64,000 nucleotides of DNA from Oscillospiraceae bacterium (GTDB taxonomy: Bacteria > Bacillota > Clostridia > Oscillospirales > Oscillospiraceae), in NCBI GenBank assembly GCA_021201735.1, contig JAJQEJ010000064.1, positions 1 to 64,000 on the forward strand. Reading direction: 5' to 3'. Positions within the stretch are counted from its first letter, which is position 1; each line of letters starts with the position of its first letter. Positions 8,767 to 18,480 of this stretch are shown piece by piece. The notes beneath the pieces were generated by a model. It saw nothing but the letters and a program-made list of their open reading frames with translations, was not told where the DNA came from and did no database searches. The position numbers and the translations under genes are program-made.

Positions 8767-11700
8767 ATGATGAAAAAATTTGTTGCGCTACTGATTCTGG
8801 CCGCATTGGTTTTGGGCAGTATTCCCGTGTTCGCTGCCACGGAGAAGGATGGGTATGCCCTCACGCCGACGAGCGCTGGCGCAGACGGTGTGAATGTGGC
8901 AAGCACGTTCCAGCTCACCACGCCGGAGGATTTTACGCCGGAGGACATCGGTGCCAGACTCACGCTCGACGGACAGGCGGCTCCCACGGTGGAGAAAACA
9001 GGCGACCGGACCTTTTTGATCACCCCGGCGGCTCAGCTCTCCGCCAACACCCTCTACACCTTCCGGCTCACCCGACCGGAGGCGGCAGAGCTGACGTGGG
9101 TATTCCAGACGGCAAAAAAGTTTGCGGTGACATCCGTCTTCCCCGCAAATCAGGCCACCAACGTGCCGATTAACAGCGGCATTGAGATCACGTTTTCTAC
9201 CGAGGGATACGGCGAGATTGACAGCTATTTCAGCATTTCCCCGGCGGTGAAGGGGACATTTGAATACCACAAAAATACCGCCGTCTTTGTGCCGGAGGCG
9301 CTGGCATACAAGACGATGTACACCGTCACGCTCCAGGGCGGCATTGCGCTGGCGAGCACAGGGGAGGCCATCACAGAGGACACGGTGTTTTCCTTTGAGA
9401 CGCAGGCGAAAAAGGAAAAGGAGGCCGTGGAAGCACAGGAATCAATATGGTTCTCTCCGACCTATACTGAATACGGCACCACCGACCCGCCCAGTCTTTA
9501 TCTCTACGCATATGATTCCGCAAATAAGCAGTATTTAAGCCCCAAAATCAATGTTTATCAGTTTAAAAGCGATGCGCAGGGGTTAGAGGCGGCGCTGAAA
9601 CGTCAAGGAGCCCCTTACTGGAGCAATTACGCCAGGGAGGAGAGCTATACATCTGTCTCCAGCCTCAGCCGCGTGTTGTCCTTTCAGGCGGAGATGGACG
9701 GTAAGAATCATATGCTGACGCTGCCGGAAACACTATCGGCGGGCTTTTATGTCATCGAGGCGGTATCCAATGACGCCTACGACCAGATGATCATTCAGGT
9801 CAGTGACCTGCCGGTGCAGGTGATCGCGGATAACGACAAGGCCATCGTCTGGGTCAATGACATCCAGACGGGTACTGCGGCGACGGGTGCCACCGTTTAT
9901 GATGTTAATGGCAAAGCCACCTACAAGACCGATGAATACGGCATTGCCGTCATCAATCGGGCGCTCTGTACCACCGACGGCGTAGAGCAGCTGCTCGTCA
10001 CCGCCAAGGACGGGCGGACGTGTACGTGGTTCCGCAGCAGCATAAGCATCAGCAGCGGCGAAAACAGCGACGACTACTGGAAATACCTCCAGCTCGACCG
10101 CAGCCTCTTCCAGCGGGACGATGACGTCTTGTTCTGGGGCTTTGTGCAAAACCGCAACGAGGAGGAGTCGGTGCAGAGCGTCCGGGCGGTGCTGACGCAG
10201 GGGTACTACTTCTACAGCGGTTCGGACAGGGACATCCTCCAGAGCCAGACGGTGCCGGTTACAGAGGGCACCTATTCCGGTGCGCTCTCCCTGCCCAATC
10301 TGGACGCGGGAACCTACTGCCTGACGATCTATCACGGGGATATTCTGCTCACCTCCACCTATTTTTCGGTGGAGGAGTATGAAAAGCCCACCTATAAGCT
10401 TGAGATTACAACGGAGAAAAAGGCGGTCTTTGCCGATGAGACGGTTCCCTTTCATATCAGCACCGCGTTTTTTGAGGGGACGCCCGTCCCCGGACTGGAG
10501 CTCTCCTACCGGTTCAGCGGATATCAATCGCGCAGCGGCACGGTGACGACGGACGCCGCCGGGAAAGCGGTGGTAACAGAAGCGCTTGCGCCAAATGACA
10601 GCAATAGAACCACGCTCTCGTTTTCCGCGGGGGCAACCCTGCCCGAGATCGGCGACATATCGGACAGCGCTTCGGTACGGGTATTTACAAATGACATCGA
10701 CCTTGGTATACAGGTCAAACGGACCGGCGGCAATGCTACACTCACAGTTGACGTCAACACCATCACGCTCGACCGACTCAACGACGGCACGGCCACGGGC
10801 TATTACGACTATCTGGACGCGCCTGTCGCGGGCAGAGCAGTCACCGCCGAGGTATTTCGGACGTATTATACCAAAACAGAGAGCGGCACATATTATGATT
10901 ACATTGAAAAGAAGAGCAAGCAGTGTTATACCTATGAGCGTCAACAGGAGGCGCTGGAGCAGTATACGCTGACAACGGATGAGGGAGGCCATGCCCAGCT
11001 GCAATTTACCGTCCCCGACGTAAAGGGTGAGTCGTATTATGTAACGCTCACCTGTCTGGACAACAACGGGCGGAAAGTCTCACACACCGTGTACATCGGA
11101 CGGGACTATGCCAGCTATTATAACAGTATCGAGACCGATCGCTATATGCTGCAAACCGAAAAGACCAGGTATGACGTGGGTGAGGCGGTAGAACTGACGC
11201 TCCAGCGCGGTGAGGACACCGTGCCCGGCGGTAATGTCCTGTTTGTCCAGGAACGGAACGGCATCACGGCGTATCAGGCGGGGGAAAACCCCTATACCTT
11301 TTCCTTCTCGGAACAGCACATTCCGAATATCTATATCTACGCCTATTGTTTTGATGGTATGCAGTACCAGTGTACATACTACATGTACGAGATTTTGACC
11401 TACCAGCCCGACAGCAGAGCGCTGGCGCTGACGATCACGCCCGATCAGGATTCCTACGCGCCGGGAGATACATGCACCGTCCGGGTCACGGCAACGGATG
11501 TAAACGGTGCGCCGAAGCAGGCAAGCATCAATCTCAGTGTAGTGGATGAGGCGCTGTTCGCCCTGAAGAACTACACGGTCGATCCGCTGCAGGCGCTGTA
11601 CACAGCGGTGCGGGTGCGCGGTACCTTTTCGTATGCAACTCACGCCTATACGATAAGCGTCAGAGAAAGTGCAGGCGGCGGTTCTGCAACAACCATTACG

Positions 11701-13629
11701 GGGGATGCCGACATACCGCTAGGCATTGCCAGTGAGTCCAACCTGCGGGAAACCTTTTTGGATACGGCCTTCTTTGACACCATCCAGACCGACGCCCAGG
11801 GGCAGGCCGTCTACACCTTTGGCCTGCCGGACAACATTACGTCCTGGCGTCTCACGGCCGCCGGTATCAGCAAGGATCTCTACGCGGGCAGCGCCACCGG
11901 CAATATTGCGGTCACACAGCCCCTCTTTCTCAGCTACACCCTCAGCGACACCTTCCTGACGGGGGATACCCCGACGGTGGGGATTACTGCCTACGGCTCC
12001 GGGCTCACAGGCAGTGAACCGGTGACCTTCACCGTATGGGATGAGGCGGACCCAGACCGGAAATATACCGCCGATGGTACCGCGCTCTCGCGCACCGACG
12101 TCCCGCTCTGGAAGATGACGGACGTGGGGGAACACGCCCTTATCCTGCAGGCATCGGTGAATGGCGGACAGAGCGATATGGTCAAGCACACCTATGAGGT
12201 GCTCAGCAGCTACCGGCAGGTCACCACCGCGCAGTATTATGACCTGACACGCGACACGGTGCTGCAGACCGGCACGAGCGGACTCACGAACATCACCTTC
12301 ACCGATCGCAGCCGCGGGCAATACCTCAGCGAGCTCTTCCGGATGCGGTGGGGCAGCGGCGACCGCGTGGAGCGGATGCTGGTGCGCCGGGAGTCCGCCG
12401 CGCTGATCGCCGCGTACTTCCCCGATCTGAGTACATGGACGCGGCAAGAGGACGCGTTTGACCCACTGCAATACCAGCGGGGCGACGGCGGTATGGCCAT
12501 TCTCCCCTATGCAGAGAGCGACGTTGTCACAACGGTGAAGCTCATGCCCTATGTGCTGGATGAGGTGAACAAGAGCGCCCTGAAAAACTACCTCTATGAC
12601 ATCTACGAAGGGGACAGCGGACAGCCAAAGACATGCGCCCTTTACGGTCTGGCGCAGCTAAAGGAGCCGGTGCTTCTGGAGCTGGATGCCTACGCGCAGC
12701 TGGAAGACCTCTCTATTCAGGACGCGGTTTATGTGGCCCTGGGCTACTGCGCGCTGGGAGAGACCGCATCGGCAAACGCGCTCTACAGCGCCCACGTCGC
12801 GCCGTCACTGGAGCAGATAGCGCCATACTACCGCGTGAACACGGGCGCAGATAACGACGATATTCTGGAGGCCACCTCCGCCGCGGTGCTGCTCGCGGCC
12901 ACGCTGGATCAGCCGGAGTGGGAGGGACTCTATCAGTACTGCGTCAAAAATCAGACGGTGGATATCCTCATCACACTGGAAAAATTCCGATATATCGAGA
13001 TGCAGATGGAGAAAACCACGGCAGAGGGCGGGAGCGTCACCTATTCGCTCTACGGTGAGACGTACACAAGGGATTTAAGCGGTGGCAGGAGCTATACCCT
13101 GCGCATCCCCGCGCAGAATATGAGCGCGTTTGCGCTACAGTCCGTCGAGGGCGCTGTGGGCGCGGTGTCCTCCTACGAGATCCCCATGACCGATGGAACC
13201 ACCGCCGAGACGGGTATCTCCGTGACGCGTAAATACTATAACGCCAACGGCGGCGCGCTGGAGAATAACAGTATGAAGCAGGGGGATCTGGTGCGCGTGG
13301 AGCTCACTGTGAATTACGCGCCCAAAACCGTGCAGGGGTCTTACAGCGTGACCGACTATCTGCCCGCGGGCCTTGCCTATGTGTCGAACTCCGCAAAGAT
13401 TGAGAACGCGGCCCGCTTCGGGTACGGTTACTCCTGCTATGCGACCACCGAGGGGCAGAAGGTTCTTTTCTACGACTACAACAGAGCGGACAGTAACCAG
13501 AGCGTGTACTATTACTACGCACGGGTCATCTGTCCCGGCACATTCCGAGCGGAGGGTACTGTGGTACAGAACCTGGCCGCCACGGGCTATATGACGCTGG
13601 GAGCGGACGATACCATCACGATTTCGTAA
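8767..13629 (+). CDS. Secreted alpha-2-macroglobulin-like protein lacking the thioester
   Basis: A 1620-residue exported protein. Residues 1-24 are a signal peptide ending PVFA-A. Two Ig-like Big_5-type domains follow (about 30-112 and 118-215, the second with VFPANQATNVPINSGIEI), then a run of macroglobulin-type beta domains. The A2M core is recognisable near 997-1030 (FGLPDNITSWRL after a TDAQG turn). The region where the CxEQ thioester should stand (about 1187-1240, WGSGDRVERML) has no Cys and no EQ. A helical thioester-domain-like part follows, including RGDGGMAILPYAES, and the C-terminus has DYLPAGLAYVSNS, as in the final A2M domain. The role is probably surface defence or protease trapping without covalent capture. 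ATG ATG at 8767/8770; TAGGAGG fits either. Confidence 0.85.
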   Translation: MMKKFVALLILAALVLGSIPVFAATEKDGYALTPTSAGADGVNVASTFQLTTPEDFTPEDIGARLTLDGQAAPTVEKTGDRTFLITPAAQLSANTLYTFRLTRPEAAELTWVFQTAKKFAVTSVFPANQATNVPINSGIEITFSTEGYGEIDSYFSISPAVKGTFEYHKNTAVFVPEALAYKTMYTVTLQGGIALASTGEAITEDTVFSFETQAKKEKEAVEAQESIWFSPTYTEYGTTDPPSLYLYAYDSANKQYLSPKINVYQFKSDAQGLEAALKRQGAPYWSNYAREESYTSVSSLSRVLSFQAEMDGKNHMLTLPETLSAGFYVIEAVSNDAYDQMIIQVSDLPVQVIADNDKAIVWVNDIQTGTAATGATVYDVNGKATYKTDEYGIAVINRALCTTDGVEQLLVTAKDGRTCTWFRSSISISSGENSDDYWKYLQLDRSLFQRDDDVLFWGFVQNRNEEESVQSVRAVLTQGYYFYSGSDRDILQSQTVPVTEGTYSGALSLPNLDAGTYCLTIYHGDILLTSTYFSVEEYEKPTYKLEITTEKKAVFADETVPFHISTAFFEGTPVPGLELSYRFSGYQSRSGTVTTDAAGKAVVTEALAPNDSNRTTLSFSAGATLPEIGDISDSASVRVFTNDIDLGIQVKRTGGNATLTVDVNTITLDRLNDGTATGYYDYLDAPVAGRAVTAEVFRTYYTKTESGTYYDYIEKKSKQCYTYERQQEALEQYTLTTDEGGHAQLQFTVPDVKGESYYVTLTCLDNNGRKVSHTVYIGRDYASYYNSIETDRYMLQTEKTRYDVGEAVELTLQRGEDTVPGGNVLFVQERNGITAYQAGENPYTFSFSEQHIPNIYIYAYCFDGMQYQCTYYMYEILTYQPDSRALALTITPDQDSYAPGDTCTVRVTATDVNGAPKQASINLSVVDEALFALKNYTVDPLQALYTAVRVRGTFSYATHAYTISVRESAGGGSATTITGDADIPLGIASESNLRETFLDTAFFDTIQTDAQGQAVYTFGLPDNITSWRLTAAGISKDLYAGSATGNIAVTQPLFLSYTLSDTFLTGDTPTVGITAYGSGLTGSEPVTFTVWDEADPDRKYTADGTALSRTDVPLWKMTDVGEHALILQASVNGGQSDMVKHTYEVLSSYRQVTTAQYYDLTRDTVLQTGTSGLTNITFTDRSRGQYLSELFRMRWGSGDRVERMLVRRESAALIAAYFPDLSTWTRQEDAFDPLQYQRGDGGMAILPYAESDVVTTVKLMPYVLDEVNKSALKNYLYDIYEGDSGQPKTCALYGLAQLKEPVLLELDAYAQLEDLSIQDAVYVALGYCALGETASANALYSAHVAPSLEQIAPYYRVNTGADNDDILEATSAAVLLAATLDQPEWEGLYQYCVKNQTVDILITLEKFRYIEMQMEKTTAEGGSVTYSLYGETYTRDLSGGRSYTLRIPAQNMSAFALQSVEGAVGAVSSYEIPMTDGTTAETGISVTRKYYNANGGALENNSMKQGDLVRVELTVNYAPKTVQGSYSVTDYLPAGLAYVSNSAKIENAARFGYGYSCYATTEGQKVLFYDYNRADSNQSVYYYYARVICPGTFRAEGTVVQNLAATGYMTLGADDTITIS

Positions 13630-13633
13630 TTGT

Positions 13634-13674
13634 AAGGGCGTGTTGCAGATTTTTACATTCTGCAACACGCCCTT
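13634..13674. terminator. Long hairpin after the alpha-2-macroglobulin-like gene
   Basis: A 16-bp perfect inverted repeat (arms 13634-13649 and 13659-13674) starts 5 bases after the stop codon. There is no T-run on either side of the kind expected for a classic terminator, so it may act as an mRNA-stabilising 3' stem or a weak terminator. Confidence 0.6.
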
Positions 13675-13768
13675 CAAATGATTGGCATCTACTAGGGGTC
13701 ATATTGTGTTCATTTTACCATATACTAAACAATATGACAAGCGGTAAATGTCAAACAAGAGGTGCTTT

Positions 13769-14017
13769 ATGTTTAAAAATAAATATGAAAACGGGAAATT
13801 GAATCTATGCGGGGCTGTTATCGCAACGCTTAGAAAACAGAACGGGCTTTCCCAACGTGCGCTTGCTGACCAAATGCAGCTTTTGGGAATTGACATTAAT
13901 AAAAATGCGATTCAAAAAATTGAAAGGGAACAGCGTTTCGTTACAGATATTGAAGTAAAAGCATTTGCTGCATATTTCAAAGTGACCACGGACTATCTGT
14001 TAAATTGCAATTGGTAA
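13769..14017 (+). CDS. Small XRE-family HTH regulator
   Basis: An 82-residue DNA-binding protein with a Cro/CI-type helix-turn-helix (LSQRALADQ ... INKNAIQKIEREQ). It is little more than the domain itself, ending after FKVTTDYLL. AAGAGGT sits 5 bases before the ATG at 13769; an upstream in-frame ATG at 13748 has no such site. It is AT-richer than its neighbours, which suggests it was acquired. The target is unknown; the next gene has its own promoter. Confidence 0.75.
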   Translation: MFKNKYENGKLNLCGAVIATLRKQNGLSQRALADQMQLLGIDINKNAIQKIEREQRFVTDIEVKAFAAYFKVTTDYLLNCNW

Positions 14018-14056
14018 TGGAGTAAAAAGTGTAACAAAGGTGTAATCTGGGGATGC

Positions 14057-14085
14057 TTTACAAACAATTTAGGCTTTGTTATAAT
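14057..14085 (+). promoter_or_regulatory. Sigma-A promoter for the SLH/WG-repeat gene
   Basis: TTTACA (14057-14062), 17 bases, TATAAT (14080-14085). The transcript would start near 14092, 75 bases before the ATG at 14167, which rules out the GC-poor upstream in-frame start at 14113 as the better choice. Confidence 0.8.
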
Positions 14086-14166
14086 GAGCACAGGAATATA
14101 AATACAGCTTAATTGTTATTATTCGGTAGATTAATCAAGGAATCACCGGAAGGGGGCGGTGCCGTT

Positions 14167-16041
14167 ATGAAAAAAAGAATGCTCGCGATATTACTCGCGC
14201 TGGCGATTTGCGTTGGAATGATAACGGGTACGGTCTTTTCCGCGTCGGATGAAGCGCAGCAGGCGGCGGAGGAGCTGTATGATCTTGGCATATTCCAAGG
14301 TGCCGGAACAAAGACGGATGGAACGCCGGATTTCAGGCTGGATGAAAAGCTGACACGCGCCGAGGCGGTGACGCTATTGGTGCGCCTGCTTGGCAAGGAA
14401 AATGAGGCGGTATCCAAGAGCTGGGCTACGCCGTTTACCGATGTGGAGGATTGGGCGATGCCGTATGTTGGGTACGCATACGCGAATGGACTCACGAGCG
14501 GCGTCGCGGCGACGGAATTTGGAAGCTGGCGCTCGGTGAGTGCGACGCAGTATCTCACCTTCCTCCTGCGCGCGCTCGGCTATACGTCCGGTTCGGATTT
14601 TGCGTGGGACAGCGCATGGACGCTGACCGACCAGCTGGGGATCACCAAAGGGGAATATGTCGCTGCCGCTACCTTTACCCGCGGCGACGCGGCTATTGTA
14701 TCCTGCCGGGCGCTGGACACCTCCCTCAAAAATGAGACAAAAACCCTGCGGAAGGTGATCAGCGATACGCTGGACGATACGACGGCTGCGGTAAAACGCG
14801 TGATGCTTCTGGGCGGGACAAGTTATTACGACTACGCGGAGAGCTTCAAAAATGGCTATGCCTTTGCCATCCGTGACGGTGTGTGCGGATATGTCAGCGC
14901 CATCGGGGTGTTTACACCCTGCTATACGGTGGACTTTTACACCTCCGACTACAGCGGAGATCAGTACTATGCCCTTATCCAGCTGCTTGGCGCGTCGACA
15001 ACGCCGCAGTTTGCGGTGTCGGAAGACGGCATCTATCCATACTATGATAACGATGCCGGCGCATGGGGGTACAAAAATATTTATAACGGCGAGATCGTAC
15101 TTGAGCCGGTATATGCCGAGGCGTGTCCGTTTTCGGAGGGCCGGGCCATTGTCCGCTATACGCAGGTAAGCGCAGAGGACGCGCGCTACTGGGTCATCAA
15201 CACGAAAGGCGCGGATATGTTTGATACGGCGTATGTCTTTGAGCTCCACTATCAGGATGGGCTGCTGAACGCGACGGCGGAGAGCGGCGGCGTCTTGTAT
15301 AACTGCCTGTATGACACAGATGGAACGGTGATTGTATATTTGGCCGAAGCCACCGATATTGTGCGCAGTATCGACTTTCATGCCTCCGCCTCTTGCCGCA
15401 ACGGCTACGCGCTGCGCGACGAGAGTACCGACCCGAATCATATTGGCGTCTTCATCGACGGAATAGAGACCAGCCAGTTATTTTACTATATCAATACCGC
15501 CGGGGCAATTACGGCGGTTCTCCCGTCGGGTGCGGAGACCGGTCTGGGCTGGAACAGGGACTCCAACGCTGCCTTTTATAAGGCCAATGGGAAATATGGA
15601 CTGTTTAACGCCGACGGGAAGATTACCGAGGCGATCTATACCGCGGTGACGCCGCTGCAAAATGGTATTTCATTTGTCAGTGAGGACGGCGTGACCTATT
15701 ATCCAATCAAGGCAAACGGCAGCCGGATTGGAACGGAAGATTACAGCGGAGGCGGCGCATGTGGCGATAACAAGTTGATTCCCGCGGCCCAAGAGGGGGC
15801 ATATGGCTATATCAGTACCACCGGTGCAACGGTGATCCCGTTCCAGTATGCCGCCGCCGAACCCTTTTCGGAGGGCATCGGCTTCGTCAGGGAGACGGAG
15901 GACGGCATGAAAACACTCATCAACACAGATGGGGATGTGATCACGGGAAGTCTCACGGTGTTGGACAGCAGCACCGCGTCGGAAGGGTTTTATCTCATTT
16001 CCACGCCGCAGGGGTACTGCCATATTTACGCAGTCTATTAA
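14167..16041 (+). CDS. Exported surface protein with S-layer-homology and WG repeats
   Basis: About 624 residues. An N-terminal signal peptide (MKKRMLAILLALAICVGM..., cut near FSA-S) is followed by S-layer-homology-like segments (AEELYDLGIFQG, KLTRAEAVTLLVRLLG, WAMPYVGYAYANGLTSG) that would hold it on the cell wall. The rest (about 230-620) is a set of WG/KWG repeats, recognisable as NGKYGLFNADGKI, EGAYGYISTTGATVIPFQYA and PFSEGIGFVRE. These form beta-structures, usually for binding, with no known enzyme activity. AAGGGGG lies about 9 bases before the ATG. Function beyond surface display is unknown. Confidence 0.85.
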   Translation: MKKRMLAILLALAICVGMITGTVFSASDEAQQAAEELYDLGIFQGAGTKTDGTPDFRLDEKLTRAEAVTLLVRLLGKENEAVSKSWATPFTDVEDWAMPYVGYAYANGLTSGVAATEFGSWRSVSATQYLTFLLRALGYTSGSDFAWDSAWTLTDQLGITKGEYVAAATFTRGDAAIVSCRALDTSLKNETKTLRKVISDTLDDTTAAVKRVMLLGGTSYYDYAESFKNGYAFAIRDGVCGYVSAIGVFTPCYTVDFYTSDYSGDQYYALIQLLGASTTPQFAVSEDGIYPYYDNDAGAWGYKNIYNGEIVLEPVYAEACPFSEGRAIVRYTQVSAEDARYWVINTKGADMFDTAYVFELHYQDGLLNATAESGGVLYNCLYDTDGTVIVYLAEATDIVRSIDFHASASCRNGYALRDESTDPNHIGVFIDGIETSQLFYYINTAGAITAVLPSGAETGLGWNRDSNAAFYKANGKYGLFNADGKITEAIYTAVTPLQNGISFVSEDGVTYYPIKANGSRIGTEDYSGGGACGDNKLIPAAQEGAYGYISTTGATVIPFQYAAAEPFSEGIGFVRETEDGMKTLINTDGDVITGSLTVLDSSTASEGFYLISTPQGYCHIYAVY

Positions 16042-16058
16042 TGGGCAATGACGGAGAA

Positions 16059-16100
16059 GGGGGGCTTGCTGCCGGAGGCGCGGTGGCAGGCCCCCGCTTT
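16059..16100 (+). terminator. Probable terminator after the SLH/WG gene
   Basis: A GC-rich stem (GGGGGC...CTGCC / GGCAG-GCCCCC) with a small bulge, followed by a short GCTTT. The T-run is poor, so termination may be partial. Confidence 0.5.
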
Positions 16101-16104
16101 GGGC

Positions 16105-16133
16105 TTTACATTGCGGCGGACTTTTTATATAAT
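16105..16133 (+). promoter_or_regulatory. Sigma-A promoter for prfB
   Basis: TTTACA (16105-16110), 17 bases, TATAAT (16128-16133), 44 bases before the prfB start codon. The two hexamers and spacing are identical to the promoter at 14057. Confidence 0.85.
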
Positions 16134-16176
16134 GGAGAAACCGCAAGGATATCATGATGTTATGTGAGGGAGATTC

Positions 16177-17298
16177 ATGCTGCAATTTGATGAATATAAG
16201 GTAAAACTGGGCAATCTGCGCGCCCCGCTCGACGATTTGGAGCAGGCGCTGAATCTGGAGAGCGCCGCGCGTGAGGTGGATATGCTCGAGTCGGAGAGCG
16301 CGTCGGACGGATTCTGGGACAATCTGGAGAAGGCGCAGAAGGTACAGCAGCGCGTCAAAAACCTGCGTGACAAGCTAGAGGGGCAGGAAAAGCGGCGTTC
16401 ACTCTGGTCCGACCTCCTTACACTCTGCGAGATGGGGAATGAGGAGGAGGACGAGAGCATTCTGCCGGAGCTGGAGAGCGGCTTTGCAACGCTGGAACAG
16501 GAGATTGAGGAGGCAAAGCTCGCCACCCTTCTCACAGGCGAATACGACAACTCCAACGCCATTTTGACCATCCACGCCGGTGCGGGGGGGACGGAGGCGC
16601 AGGACTGGACGCAGATGCTCTACCGCATGTATACCCGGTGGGCGGAGCGGCACGGACTGAGCTGCACCACACTCGACTATCTCGACGGGGATGAGGCGGG
16701 GCTAAAAAGCGCGACCATTCTCATTGAGGGGGAGAATGCGTACGGCTTTTTGCGCAGTGAGCATGGCGTGCACCGGCTGGTGCGCGTGTCCCCCTTTGAC
16801 TCGAACGCCCGCAGGCATACCTCCTTTGCTGCGCTGGAGGTGATGCCGGAAATCCCTGACGACGTGGAGGTGGATATCCGCCCGGAGGATATTGAAATGC
16901 AGGTGTTCCGGTCTTCCGGCGCGGGCGGGCAGCATATCAATAAAACCTCCTCCGCCGTGCGCCTGATCCACAAGCCCACGGGCGTTGTTGTGGCCTGCCA
17001 GACCGAGCGCAGTCAGTTTCAAAACAGGGACACCTGTATGCGGATGCTGCGCTCCAAGCTTGTGGAGCTTAAAATGCAGGCGCACGCCGAGAAGATTTCC
17101 GATATCAAAGGGGTACAGATGAAGATCGAATGGGGCAGCCAGATCCGCTCCTATGTGTTTATGCCCTATCAGCTTGTGAAGGACACGCGCTCCGGCTATG
17201 AGACGAGCAATGTAAACGGCGTGATGGACGGGGATCTGGACGGATTTATCAATGCCTACCTCCGCTGTGAGGCGAATGGTTCCTTTCTGTCAAAATAA
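16177..17298 (+). CDS. prfB: Peptide chain release factor 2
   Basis: Releases finished proteins at UGA and UAA stop codons. The 373-residue protein has the stop-codon-reading SPF motif at residues 205-207 and the peptidyl-hydrolase loop GGQ at 250-252, in the usual places. Unlike E. coli and many other bacteria, the reading frame is continuous from the ATG through the N-terminal domain: there is no in-frame UGA near codon 25 and no need for the +1 frameshift that normally autoregulates RF2. GAGGGA lies 5 bases before the ATG. It has its own promoter. Confidence 0.97.
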   Translation: MLQFDEYKVKLGNLRAPLDDLEQALNLESAAREVDMLESESASDGFWDNLEKAQKVQQRVKNLRDKLEGQEKRRSLWSDLLTLCEMGNEEEDESILPELESGFATLEQEIEEAKLATLLTGEYDNSNAILTIHAGAGGTEAQDWTQMLYRMYTRWAERHGLSCTTLDYLDGDEAGLKSATILIEGENAYGFLRSEHGVHRLVRVSPFDSNARRHTSFAALEVMPEIPDDVEVDIRPEDIEMQVFRSSGAGGQHINKTSSAVRLIHKPTGVVVACQTERSQFQNRDTCMRMLRSKLVELKMQAHAEKISDIKGVQMKIEWGSQIRSYVFMPYQLVKDTRSGYETSNVNGVMDGDLDGFINAYLRCEANGSFLSK

Positions 17299-17329
17299 GC
17301 CGTGCGGATGACCCGCCGGAGGAACGGGG

Positions 17330-18064
17330 GTGGTAAGCAGAATGGATCGCAAAGCGCTGGCGGCCGCCTTTCCGGCGACCATGCCCGTTCTGGCGGGCTA
17401 TCTGTCAATCGGTATCGCGTTTGGGCTGATGCTACAGCGCATCGGATTTAATTTTATCTGGGCTTTTTTCATGAGCGTATTTATCTATGCGGGTTCCTGC
17501 CAGTATATGGCGGTCGGCCTGCTCGCCTCCTCGGCGACGCTTACCACGGTTGCGCTGATGACGTTTCTAATTAATTTCCGCCATTTGGTCTATGGGCTTT
17601 CCATGCTGGAGAAATTTCGCGGCATGGGCGCGCGTAAGCTCTACATGATCTTTTCGCTGACGGATGAGACGTATGCGTTGCTCAGCGCGGTGCAGGCACC
17701 GGTCGGGGTCAACGCGAAGAACTTTTATTTTGCCATTGCCCTCTTAGACCAGTGCTACTGGATTGTCGGCGCGGTGATCGGCGCGGTGGCCGGGGCGCTG
17801 ATTCCGCTGGATATCACCGGCATTGATTTTGCTATGACCGCACTGTTTCTGGTGATCGCGGTGGATCAGTGGAAGGCGTGCAAAAAGCACATCCCCGCCA
17901 TTCTGGGCGCGGCAGCCGCGGTGCTCTTTTTGGTTCTGGTGGGCGCGGAGCAGTTTCTCTTGCCGTCACTTGCGGTCATTGTGCTGGTGCTGGTACTGAC
18001 GCGCACCTTTCTGGATGAACACCCGGAGGAACAGGCCGGTGGACAGGAGGAGCGTGAAGCATGA
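17330..18064 (+). CDS. azlC: AzlC-family branched-chain amino acid exporter, large subunit
   Basis: A 244-residue membrane protein with about seven hydrophobic segments and the AzlC signature (PVLAGYLSIGIAFGLML, then FINFRHLVYGLS-like FLINFRHLVYG). Together with AzlD it forms a BrnFE-type exporter for branched-chain amino acids or methionine. The start is GTG at 17330, with GGAGGA 6 bases upstream; the ATG at 17342 is too far from that site. Its last four bases overlap the start of azlD (ATGA), implying coupled translation. Confidence 0.9.
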   Translation: MVSRMDRKALAAAFPATMPVLAGYLSIGIAFGLMLQRIGFNFIWAFFMSVFIYAGSCQYMAVGLLASSATLTTVALMTFLINFRHLVYGLSMLEKFRGMGARKLYMIFSLTDETYALLSAVQAPVGVNAKNFYFAIALLDQCYWIVGAVIGAVAGALIPLDITGIDFAMTALFLVIAVDQWKACKKHIPAILGAAAAVLFLVLVGAEQFLLPSLAVIVLVLVLTRTFLDEHPEEQAGGQEEREA

Positions 18065-18390
18065 CAGCCGGACAAGCCGTCGCGGCCATTGCGGTGATGG
18101 CAGCCGTCACCTTTTTGACCCGCGCCATTCCGTTTCTCCTTTTTGACCGGGGGGAGCAGCCGCCAAAGCTTATTCTCTACCTCGGGCGGGTGCTGCCGCC
18201 CGCCGTCATCGCCATGCTGATTATATACTGTCTGCGCAATGTGCAGGTGACAGAAGTGACCAGCTGGGCCCCGCAGCTGATCGCCATGGCGGCGGTTGTG
18301 CTGTTGCACGTTTGGAAGAAGAATAATTTGCTCTCCATCTTTGGCGGGACGATTCTCTATATGGTATTGGTGCAGGCGGTGTTCGCCTGA
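18061..18390 (+). CDS. azlD: AzlD-family exporter, small subunit
   Basis: A 109-residue protein with four hydrophobic segments, including the typical TFLTRAIPFLLF start and RVLPPAVIAMLIIY. It is the partner of AzlC, whose stop codon overlaps its ATG. Specific substrate is not readable from sequence. Confidence 0.9.
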   Translation: MTAGQAVAAIAVMAAVTFLTRAIPFLLFDRGEQPPKLILYLGRVLPPAVIAMLIIYCLRNVQVTEVTSWAPQLIAMAAVVLLHVWKKNNLLSIFGGTILYMVLVQAVFA

Positions 18391-18396
18391 CAATAT

Positions 18397-18443
18397 GAAA
18401 AAAGTTGGGGCGCTGTATCAATGTAGTAATGATACAGCGCCCC
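18397..18443. terminator. Shared terminator between azlD and the SLH-FMN gene
   Basis: A 14-bp perfect stem (18407-18420 / 18430-18443) between two converging genes. On the minus strand it is followed by a run of six T (read as AAAAAA at 18397-18403), so it is a strong terminator for the leftward flavin operon; on the plus strand the T-run is short. Confidence 0.85.
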
Positions 18444-18480
18444 AGTTTGCAGTGATATGTGTTCTGCCGGGTTGTGTGGC

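Noticed and set aside
9733-11004. 423-codon minus-strand frame opposite the alpha-2-macroglobulin-like gene
   Set aside because: Shadow frame; the plus strand has the signal peptide, domains and ribosome binding site.
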